A stretch of 64,000 bases of DNA from Peribacillus glennii (GTDB lineage Bacteria > Bacillota > Bacilli > Bacillales > DSM-1321). Shown piece after piece: positions 36,162 to 45,055 of this stretch. Within the stretch, counting starts at the first letter, position 1; every line of letters begins with the position of its first letter. The position numbers were made by a program, and so were the translations under genes. The stretch lies in contig NZ_QVTD01000003.1 in NCBI RefSeq assembly GCF_003429105.1, positions 62,001 through 126,000 on the forward strand, in the 5' to 3' direction. A model generated the notes under the pieces. That model saw only the letters and a list, made by a program, of their open reading frames with translations. It was not told the origin of the DNA and ran no database searches.

Positions 36162-37245
36162 ATTCTTTCACCAGGCCTTCTTTTCGTTTGTTGACAAAAA
36201 AATCCTCGTTCTTCGTTTTACGATGATCTTCATCTTGGATATAACCATCAGGGTTATTAAACTGCCATCTCCATGAATCTTCACACATTTCTTCGATTCC
36301 CTTCTCTGCGTTCCAACCAAGTTCTTGCCGGGCTTTTTCTGGATCGGCAAAACAAATCGCTGCATCACCATTCCGTGGACTGGTAATTTCATAGGGAATT
36401 TTAAGCCCCGTAACGGATTCGAAGGCGGACACTAATTCCAGCACACTATGGCCTTGGCCTGTTCCTAGGTTATAAGCATTTATACCTGATGAATGACAAG
36501 TTTTTTCAAGTGCCAGAAGATGGCCAATCGCCAGATCAACGACATGGATATAATCTCTTACTCCGGTGCCATCGACAGTTTGATATTGATCTCCGAAAAC
36601 CTTAAGCAGAGGCAGCTTCCCTGCCGCAACTTTCGTAATGTATGGCATCAGGTTGTTTGGGATGCCATTTGGGTCTTCTCCTAACCGGCCGCTTGAATGG
36701 GCACCAATCGGGTTAAAATATCTTAATAAAGCAATACTCCATTCCGGATCTGATGCATATAGATCATGCAGCAACTCTTCAATTACCAGCTTTGTCCTTC
36801 CATATGGATTCAGTGCTTTTAAAGGGGAATTTTCTGCTATCGGTACTTTTTTCGGATGACCATACACAGTTGCTGATGAACTGAACACTAAGTTTTTTAC
36901 CTTGTATTTTTGCATCAGCTGACAAAGGATGATGGTACTCATTAGATTATTTTTATAATACAAAAGAGGATTATTGACCGATTCCCTTACAGACTTAAGC
37001 CCTGCAAAGTGAATCACTGCATCTATGTCATTTTCCGAAAAGACCTGTTCAAGTTGATCTTCTTCCAACATATCTACTTGATAAAACTTAAAACTCCGTC
37101 CGGTTAGTTCCCTTACCCGATCCAGAGATTCCGGCTGGCTATTCAAAAAATTATCGATAACAATCAGTTCATAGCCATTTTGTATAAGTTCTACACAGGT
37201 ATGACTCCCAATAAATCCCGCTCCTCCAGTAACCAGTATCACCAA
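36154..37245 (-). CDS. galE: UDP-glucose 4-epimerase GalE
   Basis: Interconverts UDP-glucose and UDP-galactose (or the N-acetyl forms). The 363 residues start [20 protein letters not shown] and contain FAGLKSVRESV, FSSSATVYG and the catalytic NPYGRTK (YxxxK). A longer C-terminal tail (RKTKNEDFFVNKRKEG) extends beyond the usual ~330-residue enzyme. The start is TTG 37245, 7 nt from GGAGG. It supplies UDP-Gal or UDP-GalNAc to the downstream glycosyltransferases. Confidence 0.94.
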   Translation of the reverse strand: MVILVTGGAGFIGSHTCVELIQNGYELIVIDNFLNSQPESLDRVRELTGRSFKFYQVDMLEEDQLEQVFSENDIDAVIHFAGLKSVRESVNNPLLYYKNNLMSTIILCQLMQKYKVKNLVFSSSATVYGHPKKVPIAENSPLKALNPYGRTKLVIEELLHDLYASDPEWSIALLRYFNPIGAHSSGRLGEDPNGIPNNLMPYITKVAAGKLPLLKVFGDQYQTVDGTGVRDYIHVVDLAIGHLLALEKTCHSSGINAYNLGTGQGHSVLELVSAFESVTGLKIPYEITSPRNGDAAICFADPEKARQELGWNAEKGIEEMCEDSWRWQFNNPDGYIQDEDHRKTKNEDFFVNKRKEGLVKEFG

Positions 37246-37306
37246 AAAAATACCTCCATTATAAAAAAAATAGGAAGTGCTTTGTCAATTCTATATTTTG
37301 TTAAAT

Positions 37307-39127
37307 CTATACAGACATTAAGCGTTGAGGAACCACCCTGTTGTTTGCCAGATCCAACAGCCTCTTCCGTAATACTTCTTTGTCTAAATTTAAATAGGTT
37401 GATATAAGCTCTTCAATTTCATCCGAATAAATTTGCCTGGCTTGCCCTATGTAAATATTTGAGAAGATTTGCTCGTGATGAATCTCGTCATGATTCAACA
37501 GTTCTTCAAAAAGCTTTTCTCCAGGCCGTACCCCGGTAAATTTTATGCCAATTTCTTCTACGGTCTGCCCTGAAAGTTTTATTAAATTTTCTGCTAAATC
37601 GACAATTTTCACAGGTTCCCCCATGTCCAACACGAAAATTTCCCCTCCCTGGGCAAGTGCCCCTGCCTGGATAACCAGTCTGGATGCTTCTGGTATGGTC
37701 ATAAAGTAACGGATCATGTCAGGATGGGTAACTGTTACCGGGCCTCCTTTCTCTATTTGCTTTTTAAATAACGGGATGACGCTGCCCCGGCTTCCTAATA
37801 CATTTCCAAAGCGGACGGCGACAAATTTCGTTTCGCTTTCCATATTTATTTGCTGTATGGCCATTTCTGCCAGCCTCTTTGTTGCACCCATCACACTTGT
37901 AGGATTGACCGCTTTATCGCTTGAAATCATAACGAATGTTTGTACGTTATAGGTTCTTGCTGCATTCGCTGCGTTCATTGTGCCAATGATATTATTTTTC
38001 ACAGCCTCTTCTGGATTATGTTCCATCAATGGTACATGCTTATGGGCAGCAGCATGGTATACAACATGTGGTTTATAGGTTTCCATCACTGTCATCATTT
38101 TTCCATAATCCTGTAGATCAGCAATTTCTGGAAGAATTTCAATTTCCTTATATTTAAGAATTGCTTTTAATTCCATCTCAATGTTGTAAATACTATTTTC
38201 GCCATGGCCAAGGAGAATGAGCTTCTTAGGTTTAAAATTGGCGACTTGCCGGCAAATTTCGGATCCAATTGAACCCCCGGCGCCTGTCACTAAGACAACT
38301 TTATCCGTAACATACTCTGAGATTTTTTCAATGTCCAATTCAACGGGCTCTCTGCCCAGTAAATCTTCCACTTTTACATCCCGCAATTTATTAACTGAAA
38401 TTTTTCCCGTCAGCAAGTCCTCCAGCATAGGCAATATTTGTGTTTTTACTCCCGTTTTGGCACATTCTTGGAAGATTGTATTTAATTCCCGCCTTTGTAA
38501 TGAAGGGATGGCTATAATGATATGTTCAATACCCATTTTTCGGACAACTTCCAATATTTTAGAAACACCTCCAACTACCGGTATCCCCAAAATATCCAAA
38601 TTTTGCTTCTTGATATTGTCATCGATAAAAGCGGTAGGCATCAATTCGGACTCATTTCTTTTTAGCAGTTGTCTGGCGACCATTGTACCTGCCGCTCCGG
38701 CTCCCACAATCAACGTCCGTTTTTTGTTCGTTTTTTTCGTTAGATACTGATCACGGTAAATTCTCCAGCAAAATCTTGAACCGCCTATCAGGAGCATATT
38801 CAATAACCACGTTACAGTAAGAAGGCGAGAAAATACTTCACCAAAAACAATTTTCTGCACAAGAACTGTGGTTAAAATAGTTGCTGTGACAGTCTTGAAT
38901 ATGATGATTAATTCCCCAATGCTGGCATATTCCCATGATTTTCTGTATAGATGAAATTGAAAAGAAAAAAGACAAAAACTAAGTAATATTACAATACAAC
39001 TGGTGATAACAGGAATAGTCACTACATAAAAGCTAGAGTCGACAAGGAAACGGCTGAAATATATGGCCGTAAATACAATACAAGTATCAATTAATAGGAA
39101 TAATGATAATCTTTGCCTATAAGTCAT
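37307..39127 (-). CDS. Membrane-bound UDP-N-acetylglucosamine 4,6-dehydratase (EpsC/PglF/CapD type)
   Basis: A 606-residue enzyme with four N-terminal membrane spans (residues ~8-115), a first Rossmann domain (RTLIVGAGAAGTMVARQLL) and a catalytic extended-SDR domain from about residue 275 (VVLVTGAGGSIGSEICRQ). The active site is SSDKAVNPTSVMGATKR, where Met stands in place of Tyr, as is normal for PglF-type dehydratases. It makes UDP-4-keto-6-deoxy-GlcNAc, the substrate for the aminotransferase at 29.9-31.1 kb. GGAGG lies just before the ATG. It is the first large gene of the locus. Confidence 0.93.
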   Translation of the reverse strand: MTYRQRLSLFLLIDTCIVFTAIYFSRFLVDSSFYVVTIPVITSCIVILLSFCLFSFQFHLYRKSWEYASIGELIIIFKTVTATILTTVLVQKIVFGEVFSRLLTVTWLLNMLLIGGSRFCWRIYRDQYLTKKTNKKRTLIVGAGAAGTMVARQLLKRNESELMPTAFIDDNIKKQNLDILGIPVVGGVSKILEVVRKMGIEHIIIAIPSLQRRELNTIFQECAKTGVKTQILPMLEDLLTGKISVNKLRDVKVEDLLGREPVELDIEKISEYVTDKVVLVTGAGGSIGSEICRQVANFKPKKLILLGHGENSIYNIEMELKAILKYKEIEILPEIADLQDYGKMMTVMETYKPHVVYHAAAHKHVPLMEHNPEEAVKNNIIGTMNAANAARTYNVQTFVMISSDKAVNPTSVMGATKRLAEMAIQQINMESETKFVAVRFGNVLGSRGSVIPLFKKQIEKGGPVTVTHPDMIRYFMTIPEASRLVIQAGALAQGGEIFVLDMGEPVKIVDLAENLIKLSGQTVEEIGIKFTGVRPGEKLFEELLNHDEIHHEQIFSNIYIGQARQIYSDEIEELISTYLNLDKEVLRKRLLDLANNRVVPQRLMSV

Positions 39128-39143
39128 CTACCTCCATCCCTTC

Positions 39144-39305
39144 TTATTCTAAAATAGTTGTATTTTGCTTATTTCTTAAGATGTCTTTTCGCCTTTTAAT
39201 TGCACGGTTCAACATCCTTTCAAATTCTTCGAGTTGTTTAGTAGTGGCCTCTTGTTTAATATACCTGATGGATTTTGTAATACTTTTAGGACATTGATTC
39301 TTCAT
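39144..39305 (-). CDS. Small basic 53-residue protein, first gene of the EPS locus
   Basis: A clear start signal (AGGAG 7 nt before ATG 39305) opens MKNQCPKSITKSIRYIKQEA, followed by TTKQLEEFERMLNRAIKRRK and a short tail, ending 16 nt before the EpsC-like gene. The peptide is mostly helical and very basic. I do not recognise it. Its position between the long leader and the first biosynthetic gene suggests a regulatory or assembly role. The reading frame is too short for most gene callers. Confidence 0.65.
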   Translation of the reverse strand: MKNQCPKSITKSIRYIKQEATTKQLEEFERMLNRAIKRRKDILRNKQNTTILE

Positions 39306-39325
39306 CTTACAGCTCCTTTTCTAAG

Positions 39326-39390
39326 TAAAATAAAATACTAAATTATGAGGTCTCTCTAGCAGAAACAGCATAATTTAATATTTTATTTTA
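39326..39390. repeat. Long A+T-rich inverted repeat in the EPS leader
   Basis: Arms of 22 nt (39326-39347 and 39369-39390) pair with one G-T wobble and enclose a 21-nt loop. The outer 12 pairs are TAAAATAAAATA/TATTTTATTTTA. The hairpin ends 20 nt before the ATG of the 53-aa gene. There is no T-run after a GC stem, so it is not an ordinary terminator. It may stabilise the mRNA or control ribosome access. Confidence 0.75.
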
Positions 39391-39402
39391 ATAATGGGGC
39401 AT

Positions 39403-39465
39403 CTAACCCCTCCTCACATCACACTCTTGACGACTGGCGTCTAAGGTTTTTTCAACCCACAGCAT
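39403..39465 (-). CDS. Possible 20-residue leader peptide in the EPS 5' region
   Basis: ATG 39465 is preceded at 9 nt by a strong AAAGGAGG; the frame reads MLWVEKTLDASRQECDVRRG and stops. The RBS lies in a hairpin (CTCCTT at about 39494-39499 with AAGGAG), so access could be switched. A second AGGAGGGG follows near the stop. Whether it is translated is unproven; it may be simply part of a structured leader. Confidence 0.35.
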   Translation of the reverse strand: MLWVEKTLDASRQECDVRRG

Positions 39466-39523
39466 GATCGAGTGCCTCCTTTGATAACGGTAAGGAGACA
39501 TCACCGCATTATTATCTCTCTTT

Positions 39524-39550
39524 AGAACAAACTTGTTCTCGAACAAGAAC
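39524..39550. promoter_or_regulatory. SinR-type operator cluster in the EPS leader
   Basis: Interleaved dyads built from GTTCT half-sites: AGAACAA-AC-TTGTTCT (39524-39539) and TTGTTC-TC-GAACAA (39533-39546), followed by another GAAC. The minus-strand arrangement TTTGTTCTAAAGAGA resembles the known B. subtilis eps operator style. These lie about 170-190 bp downstream of the predicted start point. Confidence 0.6.
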
Positions 39551-39721
39551 AACATTCCAAAAAAATATACCCTGCTACTAAAAATTTTACAGATTTGATC
39601 TTTTTTGAATGTAATAATCACGTCTGTGTTATTCTTAATCAAGAACGTTTCATGTTTAAAAAGGTTTGAAAAGGGAATCAAATTAACAAATAGGTTGTTT
39701 TAGATAATGGTTGATAATTAC

Positions 39722-39750
39722 ATATTAGTTCTATATAAAGAACATGTCAA
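39722..39750 (-). promoter_or_regulatory. Sigma-A promoter of the EPS locus with SinR box in the spacer
   Basis: Minus strand TTGACA (39750-39745), exactly 17 nt, TAATAT (39727-39722): a near-consensus promoter. The spacer holds the dyad GTTCTTTATATAGAAC (39743-39728), whose left half GTTCTTT is a perfect SinR box (GTTCTYT). Bound repressor would block polymerase directly. The start point would be near 39715, giving a leader of about 410 nt before the 53-aa gene. It is the best promoter in the region and faces the whole locus. Confidence 0.8.
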
Positions 39751-39856
39751 CAGATTTGGTTTTTTTTTTCAAGAATCTACATTTTTTGTTTCACAGAAGT
39801 TTTTTTTTGTTGGGCAGTGAAAATTTCATAAAAACAAGAATGACATTCCTTTAATC

Positions 39857-40555
39857 GTGGAATTAGAAAGTTTCTACACTCGACCAAATTCCAGAAAAAA
39901 GGAGTTGTCTAAGTTCATGGTCACTTTCTATTGGGCAACCCCCAGTCAATCCACTTGTTTCCATCATGCTTGGAATCTTGGGTCTACCGGACGAAAGACA
40001 ATTACACAGATCCGGACCCATTCCGGGAAGGACCGTGACCTCAGTTGTATGACCTGTGAGCACACCGGGTTCATCGCAGTAAGAAGAACCACTTGATCTG
40101 TTCCATCCGACGCGCCTGCCAAAAGGAGGTAGACGACAGGTCGATCATCTTTCTGATAGTCAATGATTCGGGTTGCCAAAAGGAGCGTTCCACCAAAACA
40201 ATGGAAGCGTTGGATTTCTACTTCTCCCAAACCGAAGGAAAAAGGGTCTGGTCGTATTGTCTCATTACAGCATCTGTTATGGCTAAAGGCTATTAGTTTA
40301 CCTGGGATTTCCGTCCCTAATTTAGTGGGGTTTACCATGAACTTGGGATTCATATAAAAGCAAGAATACCCTTACAAGGGAGATGGTTCAACCATTCCCT
40401 GCCAGATCTATATCCTTATGGACAGCTGGTACACAAGCAGGAAACTGGTGAATCCTTGTAACGCCTAGGGCTTCCCTGTAATTGGAACTGTTAAATCCAA
40501 CCGCAAGATCAATTTGATTGGAATTTAGATGACTTCCCGGACATTCACTTCTTTA
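39857..40555 (+). pseudogene. Degenerate IS4-type transposase
   Basis: Plus-strand fragments in shifting frames match the order of an IS4-type DDE transposase: LSKFMVTFYWATP and HSGKDRDLSCMT, then IIFLIVNDSGCQKERSTKTM with the first Asp, FYFSQTEGKRVWSYC, YKSKNTLTREMVQPF, and finally IYILMDSWYTSRKLVNPC with the second Asp. At least three frameshifts and several stops separate them. The element has lost coding capacity. No terminal inverted repeats could be found by eye. It marks the boundary between the EPS locus and the DNA-repair genes. Confidence 0.75.
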
Positions 40556-40564
40556 CGATGCAAC

Positions 40565-41401
40565 TTATTTTCCCCGGTTCTTCTGCAATTGAGAAATTTC
40601 TTCCTTGTGGGTAATTCCTTCCTTGGACGGTGTCTCCAGTATAAAGGGTATGTTTATTAAAACTTCTGAATTTAATAGGGAAGAGAATTGTTCCTCGTTG
40701 ATATAACCTCCCTTAAAAATATTCGCATGGCGGTCGATTCCAAGGCCTGTCTGGTATTTACAGTTATTGAAATGAATCGCGTATAAGTGCTCGAAATAAT
40801 TCAGACCAACACCCTTATCAACTACTTCATCCCAGTTATCGCCATTCCAGAGCCCGCTCGCGAAGGCATGGCAGGTATCTAAACAGAATCCTATTTTTTC
40901 GGGTTCAACACAAAGATTGCGAACCTGGACAAGCTCCTCAAGAGTTGTTCCTATTGTCCCCGGTTTTCCCGCATTGTTTTCCAAAAGAATTTTACACATT
41001 CCATCCCAATGTTCCAGGACTGAGTTAAGCATTTCAATCATTAACCGATAGCTGGCCAAGGGATCGCTTTCGCTGATCTGGCTGCCAAAATGCACGACAA
41101 CTCCAGTGGCCCCGCAAGCTTCGGATATCTCTAAATCTTTAATGAGTGATGAGATTACTGCCTCCTTTTTACCCGCAGAAGGTGTCAGGCTTGTTGGATA
41201 GGGCGTATGGGCAATTGAAATCATGTTATGCTCCTTGCAAAACTCTTTGCAGTGCTCAGCATCGATTTTATCGAATTCCTTGACTGTCAGGCTCCTTGGA
41301 TTTTTTGGAAAAAATTGATAGGCTGCTGCGTTCATTGACGCAGCACGTTTGGCAGCTCCCAGATATCCTTCCCTTATACTGACATGGCTACCGAATTTCA
41401 T
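40565..41401 (-). CDS. nfo: Endonuclease IV (AP endonuclease)
   Basis: Zinc-dependent apurinic/apyrimidinic endonuclease of base-excision repair, 278 aa, normal length. It starts MKFGSHVSIREGYLGAA and carries the metal ligands in order: VVHFGSQ, LLENNAGKPGTIG, FCLDTCHAFASG, IHFNNCKYQTGLGIDRHANI and LETPSKEG. GGAGA is 4-6 nt from the ATG. It follows an Fpg/Nei glycosylase gene on the same strand (35 nt apart), a natural repair pair: the glycosylase makes the AP site that Nfo cuts. Confidence 0.95.
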   Translation of the reverse strand: MKFGSHVSIREGYLGAAKRAASMNAAAYQFFPKNPRSLTVKEFDKIDAEHCKEFCKEHNMISIAHTPYPTSLTPSAGKKEAVISSLIKDLEISEACGATGVVVHFGSQISESDPLASYRLMIEMLNSVLEHWDGMCKILLENNAGKPGTIGTTLEELVQVRNLCVEPEKIGFCLDTCHAFASGLWNGDNWDEVVDKGVGLNYFEHLYAIHFNNCKYQTGLGIDRHANIFKGGYINEEQFSSLLNSEVLINIPFILETPSKEGITHKEEISQLQKNRGK

Positions 41402-41436
41402 GATATCTCCGTCCTGTTCATTCTGGATATTTCATT

Positions 41437-42246
41437 CTATTTTTGGCAAGATCCGCAATAAAACACTTTACGGGAAGAAACGATTTCCTTAATGATAACA
41501 GCACCACAACGGCTGCACTTTTCCCCTTCCCTGTCATACACTTTGCACAATGCATCAGAACCGCCAGTTATTGAGTCTCCTTTATAGACAGGATTCTCCA
41601 TGTACCCTCCATGTTTAATGGCTTGTTGCAGAATGAACCGTATGGAATGATAAAGCTGGGTTATTTCGGGTTGTGCCAGATCATTCATATCCCTAGTCGG
41701 CAATACCTTAGCGTGAAAGCAAATTTCATCGCTGTAGCAATTGCCAATTCCAGAAATGAATTGTTGATCAACAAGCTTCATCTTTAGCCGGCCTCTTTTA
41801 CCGGCGGTCATTTTTAAAAACATATCTAACGTGAAGTCGCCATTCAATGGCTCTGGCCCTAAATCTGACAGCTGTTGTCTTGCCGAATCTCCATCATATA
41901 AATGCAAATACCCAAGACGCAAACCAATGAAGTAAAGGTGGTGGTCGCCGAAGCACAATTGGACTTTAATGGTCCTTTCTGGCTTATCCTCTTCCCTTCC
42001 AAAATATATCCAGCCGCCGAGCATTAAATGCAATAGAAGGACCCTGCCGTTTTGCAGATGGAACAATAGATGTTTTGCCCTTCTTTCAATACGGGCAACC
42101 GTTTGGTTCATAACCTTGTCGCAGAATAGTAGAATGCTGACATTGATGGATTTTTCACGATTTATATGTACTCCTGTAATTACGCGGCCTGTTATTTTTT
42201 CAGAAAGCAACAACCTGTAATTTTCCATTTCGGGAAGCTCTGGCAT
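41437..42246 (-). CDS. Fpg/Nei family DNA glycosylase
   Basis: Bifunctional base-excision glycosylase (269 aa) with the catalytic N-terminal MPELPEME (Pro as nucleophile, Glu3), the H2TH domain (QQFISGIGNCYSDEICF) and a C-terminal zinc finger CSRCG...CGSC. The second residue of the classic MPELPEVET is Met-Glu-Asn here. Length and finger match Fpg/MutM, but the overall sequence suggests a second, non-MutM paralogue of the kind found in several Bacillus genomes. GGAGG lies before the ATG. It is followed closely by nfo. Confidence 0.88.
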   Translation of the reverse strand: MPELPEMENYRLLLSEKITGRVITGVHINREKSINVSILLFCDKVMNQTVARIERRAKHLLFHLQNGRVLLLHLMLGGWIYFGREEDKPERTIKVQLCFGDHHLYFIGLRLGYLHLYDGDSARQQLSDLGPEPLNGDFTLDMFLKMTAGKRGRLKMKLVDQQFISGIGNCYSDEICFHAKVLPTRDMNDLAQPEITQLYHSIRFILQQAIKHGGYMENPVYKGDSITGGSDALCKVYDREGEKCSRCGAVIIKEIVSSRKVFYCGSCQK

Positions 42247-42363
42247 TCATTCATCCTCCAAAAGTAAAATCAAGATGTATTGAATGTAGTTACTATTTCC
42301 TGAAGAAGCCTCTGGGATACGAAGAATTTGCCTCACTGGCTGTAGCTAAAAGATGCAATTAAT
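42247..42363. other. Intergenic stretch before the glycosylase gene
   Basis: About 117 nt without a gene between the opu terminator and the glycosylase RBS. A promoter for the glycosylase-nfo pair is expected here, but no convincing -35/-10 pair was seen. Confidence 0.3.
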
Positions 42364-42396
42364 AAAAAAACAGCTTTACCATAAAAAGTAAAGCTG
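42364..42396 (-). terminator. Terminator after the OpuF-like operon
   Basis: Minus strand CAGCTTTAC (42396-42388), 8-nt loop, GTAAAGCTG (42379-42371), then seven Ts. It lies 21 nt after the stop of the permease gene. Confidence 0.92.
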
Positions 42397-42417
42397 GGAT
42401 TTGATTCTGGACTTTAT

Positions 42418-43938
42418 TTACTTTTCAAGGAGCCCTTCAGACCGCAAAAATTCCTTGGCCACTGCTGCCGGGCTTTTCCCATTTACGTTTACTTGATAGT
42501 TCATTTCACGCATCTGGTCATCCGTAATTTTCCCGGCAAGTTTGTTTAACGGCTTTTTCAGTTCCGGATAAGTTTTCAGCGTTTCCTTCCTTAGCAGCGG
42601 TGCCCCTTGATATGGAGGGAATAAATGCTTATCATCTTCCAGTACCGTAAGTTTGTATTGCCTTAATTCACTGTCGGTTGAATAGGCGTCCACGAGATTT
42701 ATGTCGCCAGACTCAATGGCCTGATAGCGAAGCTTTGGCTCCATTGTTTTTACATTGCTAAAAGTCAGTCCATAGAGCTTTTGGATTCCCCGATAACCAT
42801 CCTCCCGGTCGGAAAATTCCAGAGTGAAGCCAGCTTTCAATTGCGTGCGGACCTTGCCAAGGTCGGATATCGTTTCAAGCTGATTTTCCTCTGCCATAGC
42901 CTGTGGTACGGCAAGCGCATAGGTATTGTTATACTCCGTTGGTTCCAGGAGTTCCAAATTGAATGTGTCAAGCATGCCTTCTCTTGCCTGTTTATAGACT
43001 TCGTTTCTGTCCGTACTGTCTGCGGTTTCCTTGAGGAATTCGGAAATGGCTGTGCCCGTAAATTCTGGATAAATGTCTATTTCTCCTGATCTCAAGGCAT
43101 TAAATACGAAAGAAGTTTTGCCTAATCCTGGCTTTAACTCAACATGTAAATCGGTGTTTTCCTCAATAAGCAGCTTATACATGTTTATTAATATTTCTGG
43201 CTCAGAACCAAGTTTTCCCGCGATTATAATGTTCCTTTCTTTCCCGGCAGAAAGCAGCGGCAGAAAGATGATCAATAATCCGGCTACAGATAGGGAGCCA
43301 AAAGTAATCATCGCTTTTTTAAAGGACATACGCTCGAATTGACGGAGCAATATATCAAATAGGATTGCCAAAAGGGCTGCAGGTATAGCGCCAAGAACGA
43401 TAAGAGATGTGTTATTCCTGTCAATGCCCAGCAATATTAAATCTCCAAGACCTCCTGCACCAATGAGGGCAGCCAGTGTTGCGGTACCAACGATTAACAC
43501 CATCGCCGTCCGGATCCCTGCCATGATTACAGGAAGGGCAAGAGGAAGTTCCACCTTCATTAACAGCCTGCTACGGTTCATCCCCATTGCCCTTCCCGCT
43601 TCAATTAAGGAAGGATCCACTTCGTTGATGCCTGTATATGTATTTCTCAGGATTGGCAATAAAGCATAAATAACAAGAGCGATAATGGCAGGTATCGCAC
43701 CAATGCCGAATAGCGGAATAAGAAGACCTAAAAGCGCCAGTGAAGGAATAGTCTGCAGAACCGCAGTTACGCCGATAATCCCTTCTGCCGCCCGTTTATG
43801 CCTGGTCAAATAAATTCCGAGCGGGATGGCAATAATGACTGCCAAAAAGAGTGCAATGAATGATATTTGAATATGTTCGAGAACGGCTCCGGCTAGTTCT
43901 GCCTTTCTTTCACTAAATACATGAGAAAAATTAGCCAT
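42418..43938 (-). CDS. Compatible-solute ABC transporter permease/substrate-binding fusion (OpuFB-like)
   Basis: Imports glycine betaine or related osmolytes. The 506 residues join an OpuCB-type permease (residues ~1-215, with the EAA-type loop [33 protein letters not shown]) to an OpuAC/OpuCC-type binding domain (from about 235: [22 protein letters not shown]). Such fusions are called OpuF in Bacillus and ProW/X fusions elsewhere. The gene overlaps the ATPase gene by 8 nt. The binding domain is tethered outside by the membrane part. Osmotic induction is probable but no site was identified. Confidence 0.9.
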   Translation of the reverse strand: MANFSHVFSERKAELAGAVLEHIQISFIALFLAVIIAIPLGIYLTRHKRAAEGIIGVTAVLQTIPSLALLGLLIPLFGIGAIPAIIALVIYALLPILRNTYTGINEVDPSLIEAGRAMGMNRSRLLMKVELPLALPVIMAGIRTAMVLIVGTATLAALIGAGGLGDLILLGIDRNNTSLIVLGAIPAALLAILFDILLRQFERMSFKKAMITFGSLSVAGLLIIFLPLLSAGKERNIIIAGKLGSEPEILINMYKLLIEENTDLHVELKPGLGKTSFVFNALRSGEIDIYPEFTGTAISEFLKETADSTDRNEVYKQAREGMLDTFNLELLEPTEYNNTYALAVPQAMAEENQLETISDLGKVRTQLKAGFTLEFSDREDGYRGIQKLYGLTFSNVKTMEPKLRYQAIESGDINLVDAYSTDSELRQYKLTVLEDDKHLFPPYQGAPLLRKETLKTYPELKKPLNKLAGKITDDQMREMNYQVNVNGKSPAAVAKEFLRSEGLLEK

Positions 43939-44899
43939 GTTGCTTCCCTCTTTCCCGCGAACGTTCAGCCAGATACTGAATAACGGATTGCCTGCTTATT
44001 ACTCCGATTATTTGCCCTTCTTTTTCTACAGCCAATACATCGTGTTGCGAGAGGACTTTAAGCGCTTGTTCTACTGTTGAAGATGCTGGGATTGCAGCCT
44101 TGGGATTCACAGAAACGGATTCTTCGGGTATTTGCATCAATGCTTTTTCAACAAAGTCATCCAGCAAAAGGCCGGGTTTTTGGTCACCGATAAATTCTTT
44201 GACAAAGTTGTTTGCGGGTTTCAAAGTGATTTCTTCAGGTGTACCAATTTGGACAATCTCCCCATCCTGCATCACACAAATCCGATCCCCCAGCTTCAAC
44301 GCTTCCTGGATGTCATGCGTCACAAATACGATCGTTTTCTTTATCCGTTCTTTAAGCTGAAGCAAATCATCCTGCAGTTTTTCCCTGCTTATCGGATCAA
44401 GTGCGCTAAAGGGCTCATCCATCAAGATTATTTGGGGATCTGCAGCGAGTGCGCGTATAACTCCTATGCGCTGTTGTTGTCCACCGGACAGTTCCTTTGG
44501 TTTCCTGTCCCGGTAAGTATCCGGCTCAAGTCCGACCAATTCAAGGAGCTCATCAACTCGTTTACGGATCGTATCCTTGCTCCATTTTCTTAACTCAGGA
44601 ACAACAGCGATGTTTTCTTCAATGCTCATATGAGGAAAAAGAGCGATTTGCTGCAGGACGTAGCCGATGTTCCATCTTAGTTCATGAATATCATACTCAC
44701 TGATTTTCTTTCCATCGATGTAAATATAGCCAGTCGTCAACTCATGCAACCGGTTGATCAGTTTTAATGTAGTTGTTTTTCCGCACCCACTAGGACCAAT
44801 AAGCACGAAAAACTCCCCTTCTTTGATATCAAAATTAAGGGATTTCACGGCATGGGTGCCAGCTGGATATTGCTTCGATACGTTTTCGAATCTGATCAT
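43931..44899 (-). CDS. Compatible-solute ABC transporter ATP-binding protein with CBS domains (OpuFA-like)
   Basis: ATPase subunit (322 aa) of the OpuF-like importer. Walker [18 protein letters not shown] signature [16 protein letters not shown], Walker [14 protein letters not shown] and switch His VFVTHD are all intact. Residues ~250-315 form a CBS region ([29 protein letters not shown]) that in OpuA senses ionic strength or cyclic-di-AMP. AAGGGG lies 7-8 nt before the ATG. It is the first gene of a two-gene operon ended by a strong terminator. Confidence 0.93.
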   Translation of the reverse strand: MIRFENVSKQYPAGTHAVKSLNFDIKEGEFFVLIGPSGCGKTTTLKLINRLHELTTGYIYIDGKKISEYDIHELRWNIGYVLQQIALFPHMSIEENIAVVPELRKWSKDTIRKRVDELLELVGLEPDTYRDRKPKELSGGQQQRIGVIRALAADPQIILMDEPFSALDPISREKLQDDLLQLKERIKKTIVFVTHDIQEALKLGDRICVMQDGEIVQIGTPEEITLKPANNFVKEFIGDQKPGLLLDDFVEKALMQIPEESVSVNPKAAIPASSTVEQALKVLSQHDVLAVEKEGQIIGVISRQSVIQYLAERSRERGKQHG

Positions 44900-44988
44900 G
44901 TTTCGTCCCCTTATTGTTATTGTCTATAATTAAAACATTCTTTTACCTATTTTCCTAATAATATACTATTGGGAATTAGGGACGACAA

Positions 44989-45022
44989 AGCCTGTTTCCC
45001 AATGAATACAGGAAACAGGCTT
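44989..45022 (-). terminator. Hairpin after the livK-like gene
   Basis: Minus strand AAGCCTGTTTCC (45022-45011) pairs with GGAAACAGGCTT (45000-44989). The following TTTGTCG is a short T tract, so termination may be partial. It ends the Liv-type operon. Confidence 0.65.
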
Positions 45023-45055
45023 GTTAGTTTTGATCAATTTTGCGTCATCCGGAAA

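Noticed and set aside
38217..38750. Open frame of 177 codons on the plus strand opposite the EpsC-like gene
   Set aside because: Antisense shadow of a Rossmann-fold coding region; no start signal.
39403..39681. A 92-codon open frame in the EPS leader
   Set aside because: It begins at a TTG with no RBS close to the transcription start, spans the operator dyads and has unlikely composition. Only the internal 20-codon ORF has a real RBS.
39964..40353. Open frame of 129 codons on the minus strand across the transposase remnant
   Set aside because: The plus strand carries the transposase motifs in the correct order; the minus frame is incidental.
42247..42363. Possible third copy of the structured element upstream of the glycosylase gene
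   Set aside because: It shares short words such as GCCTCTG and CTGTAGC but not the landmark order or spacing.
44900..44988. Possible promoter pair for the OpuF-like operon
   Set aside because: Several A+T-rich -10-like words exist but none has an acceptable -35 at 16-18 nt.
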